Shown: one piece after another, positions 42,301 to 54,300 of the stretch | Layout: each line of letters starts with the position of its first letter | Position numbering within the stretch: position 1 is the stretch's first letter | NCBI RefSeq assembly: GCF_910592395.1 | Contig: NC_088326.1 | Coordinates: forward strand, 813,001 to 873,000 | From: Lineus longissimus | Lineage: Eukaryota > Nemertea > Pilidiophora > Heteronemertea > Lineidae | Reading direction: 5' to 3' | DNA length: 60,000 bases | The notes under the pieces: generated by a model | Seen by the model: only the letters and a program-made list of their open reading frames with translations | What the model was told of the DNA's origin: nothing | The model's database searches: none | Position numbers and translations under genes: made by a program

Positions 42301-45300
42301 AGAGAATATGATTCTGACAGATCAAGAAGGTTACGCCGATCTGTAGAAGATGACAGTTTGCAAAAACTGGGTGAGAAAAATGTTGCTTCAGCTGACTTTT
42401 TGGGGAAAGACACTAAGCTGGCCAAAGGGGAAGGCAGCGGTACTGAAACAGGGAGCATGTCTGAAATGTTAGCTGAGCAGGAGCCGGAATCACAGATCCC
42501 TACCCCAAGTGACATGGGACAAACAACCAGTCCGATCAAATATAATACAGAATCAGGTGCAAAAGATCTGAATGTCGACAAAGCAGGTGGTGAGGTAGAG
42601 GTCAAGTCAGAATTAGTCAAGACAACATCAGTGCCAGGTTTTGGAACGGTCACCTCGGACTCACAGCGAGGGTCCGCCAAACAGGATAACCCAACCTTGA
42701 TGATATCGACGACACCTGCAAATGTTTATTCAACTCCTACTGCAGCCACCAGGGGGCAACAATTAGGGCCAAAAACAACATCAGAGCAGACGACGATTGC
42801 TCCGAAGATAGAGAAAACGGAAATTAAAAAGTCTGATGCGAACTTTGATAAAAACGCTAAAGAGGATATCAGAAAATATAATTACACTAATTCAGGAACT
42901 GTGTTAAGTGGACCGACTTCGGTTACAGTGACGCAGTTGGATTCGGAAGTTGGTACTACGGTAGTCATCCATGAAAATAGACCAGGAACAGACGTAAATA
43001 GGCCTACTATGACTACTGTTAAAGCAGAGGAGCGCATGCCTACTGAGGGTTCTGGGGATCCTGTGTCCATGGATTCAAATATGAAAACAGAATCGTTGGA
43101 ACTGACAACACCGACTTCTGTAGAGACTCCAGTTCAGTCAGAAAGTACGGATATTTTAGCCACGATTCCAAATACGCCAAAAGCAGTGACCAAATCTACA
43201 GTTCCAACAGGGACCAATCCCGTGCAAACAACCACGCCTCCTATTGTCATTTTTGATGCCATTATGAATCCGACAGACACCAGTCCAACTGCTGCAGCTG
43301 CAACTAGCAGCCCTTCTGCAGCTGTCCCAACCGCTGTAACAAAAACTGGCGAACTCAGTCTTGTTACGAAGACAACACCACTCTCAAATTCTACAGATGT
43401 GCAAAGCACGGAACACACCATGACGAAGCCAGCAGTAAAGGAGATCGTAGTTAGAACTGATCCTCCAGATACTACAGAGATAGTTGAACTGGTTCAGCCA
43501 CGCGCGACCGATCAAACCTTGCCAAAGGAAACTACAACAGCGGTCATAACGAAAACGATTCCCGAGGATGGCCCTATCTTGGCTAATAGCAGTAATGTCA
43601 TACATCCTACTAAAACTGGTCCTGGTATCTCAATAGTAGCAACTAAATCAGCATCTGAGAAGCTGAACGAAGAGCCAAAAAGAACAGTCAGAACGACATC
43701 TGACATTAGGACAAGAACAATTGCTTTATCAGAGATCGTGACTGACTCTAACTTTTTCCAGAGCTTAAACTACATCCATATTACCACCAGTGTTTCATCG
43801 CAGAGTCCAACTTTTGGGATTATCTCAACGTCAAACCCTAGTCGAACCTCAAGGACAATAGGGTTTACAGCAACTTCTTCAGTCAGTCCCATTGCCGTGA
43901 AATCATTAATGCCTTCGAAAACAGGGGGCGCTACCGTGACTGAGCATTTGAATTCTGTCATCAAAAGTTCTCAGTCAGGATATACTGCACCTACAATGAC
44001 CCAGCTTCTGGAAAGTTCTCTCAAGGATCTGGATTCAATTGTCCCAACCACGCCAGGGACGCAAACACTGTCATATTCTGAAACACCGACAATACGTGCA
44101 ACAGAGGAAGAGAGTCCTGCAGTTCACGTGTCACCTGTGCAAACTTCTAAAGTCGTGGAAACAAGTCGCGTCGTGCCTTCAAGGAGGCTGAGCACAATAA
44201 CCAGTCCCACTCCATTCGGAATGACAACACCATCAGGAAGTTCATTGTCTACAACTGCCTGGGTTCCGGATATCGAAGCGACACGGTTATTCGTGACAAG
44301 TTCAAGTAGGTCGTTGAGTGATTTTGAAACGATGCCAACACCGATTCTTACTTCAAGCAGCGGCAGTGATGGAAGTATGACTCTTGGAATAACCGATGCA
44401 ACACCAAGTGTCACTTCTAGATCACAAACACCGCCTTTTATAATATTTGATGGTACTGTGATTGAGACGGCTCATTTCAAAATAAAGTCATCGAGACTTG
44501 AACCTTCAAACACTCTCACACCCACCGCATCGTCAGAAATATTCGCAGAGTCTCTCTTCCTCCAACTGACGCCGTCTCATCAGGAAACATTGACAAGTAC
44601 GCTGTCAAATAGTGCTAACATTGTGAGTCGTTTGCTAACAACAAGCACAGAATCGCCTATTTTACTCACAAAAACGTTGTCACCTTCATTTACCATACCA
44701 GCAATATCACCATCAACAACTGTGATCATCGACCCACAGACAACGGACAGTTCGTTCTATCAATCAACTGAAAGTAGCAGAACTCTCATTATTCCAACAA
44801 GTCATTCAGCGAGTGAGCCACTTTTGACACCTATTTTTAGCCAAAGCGTTACTGCATCAAGTGAAATTATAAACACTTACGCTGAACCTCTCGTTCCATC
44901 AACTCCAATTTTCACAAATTATCTCAGCCAAACTACTGCTAATTTAGAGACAAGTTCGTCAAGTGTGCTGAAATCAGTGATCAGTGCTACTCCGAGTTTT
45001 AGTGCATCTGATATTGAGACTACGCCACTAACCAGTCAAATGGCCGGGACGAGTTTTAAATCCTCTTCAACGATTCAAGGGACGATGTTGGATATTAGTC
45101 CAACAAGGACAATGTCTCCGAGTTCTGGTGTCATAAGAAGTTCTGTTCAAAGTGTCTCGCCGACTCTTTCGCAGACTGTTACTGTTTCTCCAACAGTGCT
45201 GCTACCTACAGAATCGAGTGGTACTAGCACTGAACCGAGTACAGCATCAGTGACAGTGCTGCCACCTACAGAATCGAGTGGTACTAGCACTGAACCGAGT

Positions 45301-48300
45301 ACAGCATCAGTGACAGTGCCGCCACCTACAGAATCGAGTGGTACTAGCATTGAACCGAGTACAGCATCAGTGACAGTGCTGCCACCTACAGAATCGAGTG
45401 GTACTAGCACTGAACCGAGTACAGCATCAGTGACAGTGCTTCCACCTACAGAATCGAGTGGTACTAGCATTGAACCGAGTACAGCATCAGTGACAGTGCT
45501 GCTACCTACAGAATCAAGTGGTACTAGCACTGAACCGAGTACAGCATCAGTGACAGTGCCGCCACCTACAGAATCGACTGGTACTAGCAATGAACCGAGT
45601 ACAGCATCAGTCACAGTGGTCACACCTGCTGTCACAAATAGTACCACAAGTTCACCGAGTACGTCAGAGTCTCTGCTCAGCAAGAGCACCACAAAAACTT
45701 CCACTACAGTGTCTCCACCTAGCAGTGCAACTGAAACTACTGAGTCTCTGACAACGGAGAGTTCAACAACAGTGGTGCCACCTAGCAGCAGCGCTAAAAC
45801 TACTCAGACGCCACCACCAAGAAGTTCAAATACGGTGCCTGGTGGTAAAACAACAAAAGTTACGACACAAAATACAGTGACAGTCATAGTAAACACTACG
45901 GACATTTCAAAGCCGAGAAATGAAACTTTAGCCAAAGCCAGTATGTCAACTACCACCATTGTTGGCATAGCTGTCGGCTCCATCATGGGCTTTTGGATAA
46001 TTCTTGGCCCGATTGTGTGTTTTCTGTGCCGCATGAAAGACAAGGCCAAAGATCGGCGAAATCGGCCATATGATGTTGATGATCCTGAGGAAGGTGACTT
46101 CTTTTTACGCGATTATGTCGCAACACATTTGGCCCGTAGCCGGCCGACAAACTTTCAAAATCAACAAAGTGATCGTTATAGCATGGACGTTTTTACTCAT
46201 ATAGAAAATGGCGTCATGAAAACGGAACTCTGACGAATATCAAATATTGTTAGGATTTATAAATTATTGTGTTAAATGTGTTGAAGGGGTGTGTTCTGAG
46301 ATGACTGTCACGTGGATCAACTTGAAAAGTCTCAGGTGCCGTCTCTATAGGGTCATTCCATCGCTACTTTGAAAAGTAAGCGAATTATAATGGCATCTTT
46401 CCAAAAACTGTCAGAGATTGGCGGCAATGAACCTGGTTGGATTGCAACAGCAAACATTCAAAATCGACTGACACCCAGTTTCAGTATTTCAGCAACATAA
46501 GCAGTATACGGTAATCAACCGGACATTTTTTCAGTATGTCGTTAAACAACACTCGATTTGACCCAATTATACTGCCTATGACACTTTAGAGTTTTCACAA
46601 AATAACGCCAGCCGAAAGTTTTTTAATAATTGTCGCTGATCGTTCATTCATTTTTCAATTCATTCATCATCATGACTCGGCCCGACTTAAAGTGGTCTTT
46701 GCCCGTTACAAAAATATTCCACCATTGCTGCCCAAATGTTTTAGTTAATGCTCTACAGTTCATTTTCCTACTTCTTAAGTTCATGTTTGACAGAGCAGTC
46801 GCAGAAAGCCACTGGCAAAAATGTCAGTTTCAGCAACTTGGTCGGGTCTTCTTCCAGTAACAAGATGGCACCACCATCGAAAGCCAAACTCGCAGCAGCT
46901 GATCGCATTGGTTTATGATCACACCAAATAGGTTTAAAGCTGCTGAAACTGCCTCAATCATGTCTGATATTCTTTTTCTCAAAGTCCACTTATGTTTAGC
47001 TCTGGTTCTCATGGAGTAAATAGTACAGTCATAAAACCTAAACCTGTTCATGTAAATAAATTTCTTAATATTTTGTAAAATCATTGTCTTTTTATCCTTA
47101 TTCATCAGTTTAACCCTTAAGTATACGGGTGGCTTAGTATAGATGAGCATGGAGGAGTAACCAGCTTTGGCCTTTAATTGGGAGAGAAGATTTGACCAGT
47201 CAGCTTTAAATCAGGCTTCCAATGTAGAAGTTCACCACTTCTGACAATCTGATACTAGTGATGGAGTAAAGATTGTTCCAATCTCCAAAAGTAACTTTAG
47301 AAAACAACTCAGATTGCCACACAAAAAAGCCAAGTCTGTCTTGGTTAGCAGACGATTGTTTGCTATCTGGTGACCGCCATTGTTCTCAACAGCTAATCCA
47401 ACTCCAGATCAAACAATAGTCTTTCATAAATACTGAGAAAAGACCCTAGTCCAGTGTGAGGTCCCAGTGGTCTAGGGGCAGAGACAAGGATTCGCAGCCA
47501 GGGGACCCAGGGTGTAAACCCAGGAAGGGCTAAAGGGCGTAGGAGACCTTTTTTCATTTTTTCCTTCCAATGATAATTTTTTTTAAAGGCAAGGAGAGGT
47601 AAAAGTTAATTTACTTCTCCCTGCCTCAATTATTTATAGATCATACTGGTTTGGGCTGAAAATCACCTTATTCATCAGTTTAACCCTTAAGTATACTGGT
47701 GGCTTAGTATAGATGAGCATGGAGGAGTAACCAGCTTTGGCCTTTACTTGGGAGAGAAGTCTTTCATAAATACTGAGAAAAGACCCTAGCTCAGTGTGAG
47801 GTCCCTGTGGTCTAGGGGCAGAGACAAGGATTCGCAGTCAGGGGATCCAGGGTGTAAACCCAGGAAGGGCTAAAGGGTGTAGGAGACCTTTTTTCATTTT
47901 TTTTTTTCTTCCAATGATAATTTTTTTTAAAGGCAAGGAGAGGTAAAAGTTAATTTACTTCTCCCTGCCTCATTATTTATAGATCATACTGGTTATTTGA
48001 TTGGGCTGAAAATCACCAGGCACTTACCCTAACAAGGGACAGAACTTGCTGATTACATAAAATCATCACCTGTTGGCAAAGAAACCTTGCTTTGCTGACT
48101 TACCGAACTTTCCCTGTCGACCAATGTCTGCGTAAGGATGATGTTGAAGACAGCATGCGATCGACTGCTCTCCGAATTCATGTTGGTCGCAGCGACTGTA
48201 CGCGATTTGTTCCCCTCCGACATCAACGTGTCGATGTCCTGAAAGAGCAGACGCAGGGGTCAGAGGTCAGAGGTCGGATGAGCAGGGAGAAATAACGAGG

Positions 48301-51300
48301 CCATGGCGGCCCAAGGATTAGATACCCAATTTTTTTCACCCCAAATTGTTCTCCGCCCAGCAAGGGTCAACAGAGACACCACACATTTTGTTTACATAGA
48401 CATCCTCTACATTATGGTAGAGCCTCATTTGGGGTGAGATCAATACAAGCAGACACTCAATCATCACAGGTCCATTACTGACGCATGCTGCCACCTGAGA
48501 GAGGCTGGTGGAACTAAATATCTTGGTCGGTCTGCTATAACTTCCAATTCATGATACTGATACACAAAGCCCAAGGACTTCAATTTGTCCTGTGACGCTT
48601 TCTTCTTAGACTTTGCCGCGATCTTGGTTTTGAAACATCCATGATCGAGGCACACATACCTCGAATGACGTGACGACAAGTTGTGAGAGTCCGTCGACGT
48701 ATGGTCCAAGGATGTTGTGTTCTCTTACTCGTAAGTTGTGCTTCCCGCTGAAAGATCAATGTGAGAGTTATGTGAGGAACCAGGAACATCTTTTCCTCAA
48801 ACTCCACGCCAGAGTATGACAAGGGCTCTCTGGGTTCAGCACATCCTTGAGACCAATTCAGTTTGTTTACTAGCAGAGTACTGGACTGGACACGAGTCCA
48901 AGTTCAACCTGACATCAAACTGAATCTCTGGACTCCCAGAGGTTGTTCCACATGATCACTCACCCTTTCGGATCTAACAAGTCATGGACTTTCTCGTTAT
49001 AAATCTCCATATAGGACACCTCCACTTTACAGGAGAGGTCCGGATCCTCCTTATCGAGGGACGCCACCTGTTGGAATAGCGAGTCACAGAGGCGCGGAAT
49101 GACACCCTGGTCGTTCATGGTCCCCATCATCGTGTACGACTTGCCAGAACCTGGAGAGAGGAAAGATGAGAGGTCAGTTCCGTTACATTGAGATGAGGCA
49201 AGATGAAAGCTCTATCCTCCCACTGAAGGCCTTTGTAACGTTCCTAAAAATCACTCAATTTCAGCCCAGCTTGAGCCAGAGCTCCAATTTCAGCAGGGAT
49301 ATCCGCCATTTGAAGCTAACCAGTGCTGCCACTTACCGGTCTGGCCATAAGCAAATATACAGGCATTGTAACCCTCGAACGCCCGCTCTAGGATATCTGC
49401 CCCAAGGTTGTGGAATACTTTTTCTTGACCTGAAAAGAGACAAGACAAACAAAACGTTACAAAGATATTTTTACATTTTTCGCTTTTATGGGGTCTTTGG
49501 CTTGTCCTGGTACTGGCACTAGATGCAACAAATATGGGTCATATGACCCATTCAAAGGACAAGGCGAATGTTAGTGAAGTGATTTCACAAAGATCCCGAG
49601 TAACGCTGAGTCACTGCGTGGCGTTACGTAAATAACTCGTCTGGCGTCACACGCAACACTTAAGTAGGAAGGTGAATGGTCCCAAAAACGCATTATCTAG
49701 GGCCTTGATGGAAAGTGGCAGGTCCCCTCTTGATATGCCGAGATGGAAATATCCGCAAAACATCCAAATTCATGTTCCCGCAAGTCAATATTGCATCTCT
49801 GGTTACAATACACGAACAGGTTTACTTGGCATCAACATACTCTGACATTTGCGGCAACAAAAGGAACTCATCGAAGCCAGATAACTTGACACAAAACCAC
49901 AGCAGACTTTCCATTTACAGACTTCCGCTGAAAGGACGCCTCAATGCACTCGTTAATGTCAAACCATCTTCCAAGAACTGTCGGAGTTTATTTTTTGTCA
50001 AACAGGAGAAAATATGTGGGGGAATATTAAAGTGGAAGATTTCAAAGAAGAAGCTCTGGCTGGTTGAGCCGTTTGGGTCCAACACTCTCTGACATGATGT
50101 GTGATGTAGATGAACAACTATCTGTAACTCAGTACACTCTTTCCACTATACAATTCATCCACGCTTCGCAAATTACTTGGACAGTGACCGAGCGGTTATT
50201 AGCATCCAGCGACCGTATCGCACTGATCGCCTCAGAACAAGACAGCTGGCAGTTGATACTGCGTATCGGGTATCCATGGCAATCGATATCGCACAACGGA
50301 CACTCATTGAGACATGCAGTGAATCTGTATAGGGTTCTGATTGGACGATGACATAATTAGGCCCCCTCTGAAGTTGGGTATTGTTCTGGTGATATTGTTT
50401 TTATTGGAATATGAAGATAGATCGAGTGATTTGGTTTAGTTAAGCCTAAGGACAGGGTTATGAACTCCATGATGGCAAATAGTTATGCTAATGGCAATCA
50501 AAACCCTCCTAACAAAGTCACTATCGGGCTGTTGTATAAAGTGGGCCAGGAATCGGCTGAGCTTGGACCGCCCCGTGCATCAGAATACACAGCTGCACTC
50601 CCCCACCCTCGAGTCAACTGCTTCAGCCAAAATTCGACAGCTGACTTAGACTTTGTTTTGGGCGATGACTACTTACCCGAGTATTTAGGATTGGTGTCGT
50701 CCATCGACCAAAAGCAATGATCGAAGGCGAATATCTGAAAATATAAAACAGAAAATATGTTAGTCCCTCCAGGATGTTGAATGAACGGCCTTGTGAGAAC
50801 TGGAAGTCATGGCAAAGAACTTTAGGAGGATACCCTTGGGATGGCCAGATGTTCTCAACAGGGAAAGGGGTGCAGAATACACAGGTCGAATTGAATAGCA
50901 ACTCTATAGTGATAGATAGAGTGTCCTGCTAATAGAGGTGTTCACAAAGGGAGGTTCTCAAGACAGATCATCACTCAAGACTCTTATCTCTTCAGAGCCA
51001 AACCACCAGTGGCATTCAGGAGATGAACACATTCTTATTAGACCTCTGGCGTCCATTCAAGATTGTTTTAAAAATTCTCATTTCCAAGACAACCCGCCAT
51101 TTTTGTGTTCATGCTCGCACGGCATATAATCAGTTGAGACCATGATGGAGGGATTTTTGCAAGGGCAGTTATCGACACATATTGTAATCAGACTTGATTA
51201 TGGCGCTACTCATTGCGGAAAACGGATCAGGAAATGAGGAACTATTTTCCTGCAAGATTCATGAGCATCGTACATGAAAATGCAACAAGGTTTGGAGAAG

Positions 51301-54300
51301 CAATTTCAATGGCGAATGCAAAATAATACCAGGGAGTCACTGGTTCATCAGAGAGTCGCGAATCGCACAGTTGCGGATCCAAAATGGCGGCCAAAGTTGG
51401 CAGTCTCGTAACACCACTGCACAGGAGGAGTCTGACTTCAACCCTGGATACAGCTCTGAATAAAAACCCAAAAGCAACAGGGACAACCATCTTATTCAAG
51501 ACATGTCTGGTCAAAAGTTTTTTCCTATATATCATATCGCTAATGGCGCTATACTTCAAGTCAACCATTATCAAGAAGCCTTCCCACATCCAGCCATCTT
51601 TTGGGTACATTTTCCTCCCTATTCACCATTGCCTGAGGCATCGGTATGAAGATGACAATTAAGCGGTTGGTGCCATGTCGCCATGGAAACATGTACGCAG
51701 AGTTTGCCGTTTTCTTTGAGTATCAAGAGAGCGAAGCCTTAGATGCGTCTGTCATCGGCAAGTTATCGGGAGGGGAGTGCAGCCCTGTTTGTTTTGAGAG
51801 TTAGTAATGGGTGAGGGCATTCACAACTCGATTACCTTCAAAGGCAAGATAATGGATGGGAATCTATACGCTATTCCACCGAGAAGGCACTCACATCTTT
51901 TGGGATTTCATAAAGGGAATGTGTCAGCCATACTCTACGTCCTCAAAGGAGGATAAGGCAAGTTGAAAATCACGGTGGGGTACCGGCATGTGGGGGAATG
52001 AATGATGATCAAACATATTTTAACAAGGCAACCTTGTTTGAAGTCGCCTTCTTGAGCAGGATCGATGTCAATTTCTTTTGGGTTCACCATGGGCTGGTGG
52101 GCGCCAGACAGAAAGACTTGCAAGTACTTAACGTGCCACCTGGGGCATTGTTTGGGCACTAATTGGGCATGCTAACCAGTGGTGATTCTGTCATCCACAA
52201 GGGACAGGAGTCAAGCTAGAGAGAGAGAGATAGGAGCTAAGCTGAAGCTTGTGTCCACCTGGATGGGGTCTAGGTATCCTGCTGTGAGACAAAACAGTGG
52301 AGAGCTTTCCAAAAGTGGAACCCATATCTTCTTCATTCTGAGCCTGGCCCTCTGACCACTTTGAAACTGACCTGACTCTCTCCAGATTAACGCTAGACAT
52401 CTCTTACAAAACAAACATCGCATGATGCTGGCAATATTTACCAAGTACACAACCACCGACGATAAAAACTGTCTAAACCGTCTCAAACTTCCGGCATCGT
52501 TAATAGTGAGAAGTTTAATTACCTGATCTCGTCTACTAAACGTGAAGCGGAAGACTAATCGTTTCAGGTCCAATGATGGAAACCCATTACGTACAGGTGG
52601 AAATCAGGTGCGGTTCCGACGGCTATGAATCAGGCGAATCTCATCAATATAAGACAAGAATCTGATGCTAAAGCGCCCAGCAGACAGGCCACTTCTGTCG
52701 CTGAGACTTGCGATAATCATTGTCGCTATGTGCAACAAACACAGCTCTCGTACGCGGGTAAAAACGATATTCACTGAGTGTGATGCGGCAGTGGTTGCTG
52801 GTACCTGAGATGTCGACCTCGAAGGAACGATTTCTGTCGCATGGGATTTCAAGAAAGCAGCAGAAAACTACTCGAATCTGACAAGACACTCAAAGCAAAC
52901 GTCTTCAGCCAGCTTAACGATATCAACTGACGAGGGTAACACACAGTAAGGAATGGAGATACAGGGTTGTGACCAGATGACCGGCCGAAACAGCACACCA
53001 GGCACCAAATCTACCATCAACGTAAAAACACTCTGGACAGGGTCATTATCAGCCGAACTACAGCCATTCGCGATGATGATGATTTACCACCGCCTTGAGC
53101 AACATCAAATGAGTTTGGCGAGACTCATTAGACGCACTGACAAAGTCTTAGAAGTTACTGCTGCTGGCGTTTGCGTCTTTGGCGTTTGCATGCGACGAAA
53201 TCCAAAAGATCTGTTTCGAAATCAAACACGGTTGTTATTTTTTTAAATTCTTTTTCATCTTCATTTGTTGTCTGATGTGTGTGCCAAGCTTTCACTACAT
53301 TACAGAGAAGCCTCTGCCTATTGAAATAGATTATGTACTTAGGAATTTTCAGATTAAATTCCCGCCAGCAATGGATATTAACTGAACCATCATCAAACAG
53401 CTACAATCTGCCAGGCAAACTCTTGGTTTGATCAGTCTGCCAGCAATATCGACTCTGACGGATGTCGTATCAGTTCAATCTTTTCCGGAGTAGAATTACG
53501 TCTCTTCAACACTACATGATAACCAGAATCCTCTCTGTTTATTGAAGATGTTCCTATGTTGGAATTTTTAGATTGAATTCCTGAAACATTGGATATTTAG
53601 CTGATCCATTATCAAACACCTGTACCATGCCCGGCAGACTACTTTGTTTCGTCGGAATGTCAGGTCTGGTCTGATTCTGATTGAACGCAAAGTTGCTTCA
53701 ACTTTGTTATTATCGGGGGAAGGGCACAGTGCCACTTTGACTATGAGCGTTAGACATCACTCCTTACAGTTTATAAAACTGTATCACTGATAAACCGTCA
53801 TCCATAGAGTCTATCAGGAGTGTCAATGTCAGTAGAGTGCATGGATCCAAAAAATACAACTGCTTCAATCATAACCCACATTCTAAAAGCCCTGACCGAC
53901 CAACCAATTAAGCCTTGTCATAAAGTATCATTCTACGGAAGTAAATCCTGCACGGAATTATTGACAAGCAATTAATTACACCAAGTCTGCCAAAGCATTC
54001 AGCTTGTCAAAGCTGGTTCAGAGTGAAATAGATCAATTCTGGTTGATTACAGAGTGGGTATGAGTTTGGTGAAAAGGTGGTGAACACCAAGAATGACTTC
54101 CAGCGAGCTCAATAGTTCCAGTGTTCAAATGAAATGGAGGTCCTGACCGAACTCAATACTCCCAAGTCTTCAAAAGCTTTTAGACCATCAAAATCAGTCT
54201 GCTAAACTCCCATTTTCCTCTGTGGATTGATTCCTCATTGGATCAAAACAACAACAATAACACGTCGACTGCTTTGCGTTGCCATGTCACCAGACTTTGC

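Larger units (their letters stand above)
47097..48016. repeat. Tandem duplication (~570 bp) with internal deletion in second copy
   Basis: 47097-47189 (CATCAGTTTAACCCTTAAG to TTGGGAGAGAAG) recurs at 47668-47758, and 47418-47667 recurs at 47758-48016. The roughly 228 bp between the two blocks in the first copy is absent from the second. The second block in each copy contains a tRNA/SINE-like unit. Confidence 0.88.
36621..48103 (-). other. KIF13 intron (11.5 kb) hosting the antisense mucin-like gene
   Basis: The switch I exon (ending DRESS) joins in frame to the switch II exon (starting VTGEK) across this intron. It contains, on the other strand, the 1412-codon mucin-like frame and its possible leader exons, plus a 49-bp repeat, a 119-bp duplication, a minisatellite at 41.1 kb and tRNA/SINE-like duplicated segments at 47.1-48.0 kb. 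The stretch 36621-38320 shows no recognisable gene. Confidence 0.9.

Noticed and set aside
45147-45704. 185-codon minus-strand frame opposite the mucin repeats
   Set aside because: It is the antisense shadow of the 60-bp repeat; the period of 60 keeps it open. The plus frame has signal peptide, membrane helix and full length.
46222-46230. KTEL at the C-terminus as an ER-retrieval signal
   Set aside because: In the predicted type I topology the C-terminus is cytosolic, where KDEL-type receptors cannot act.
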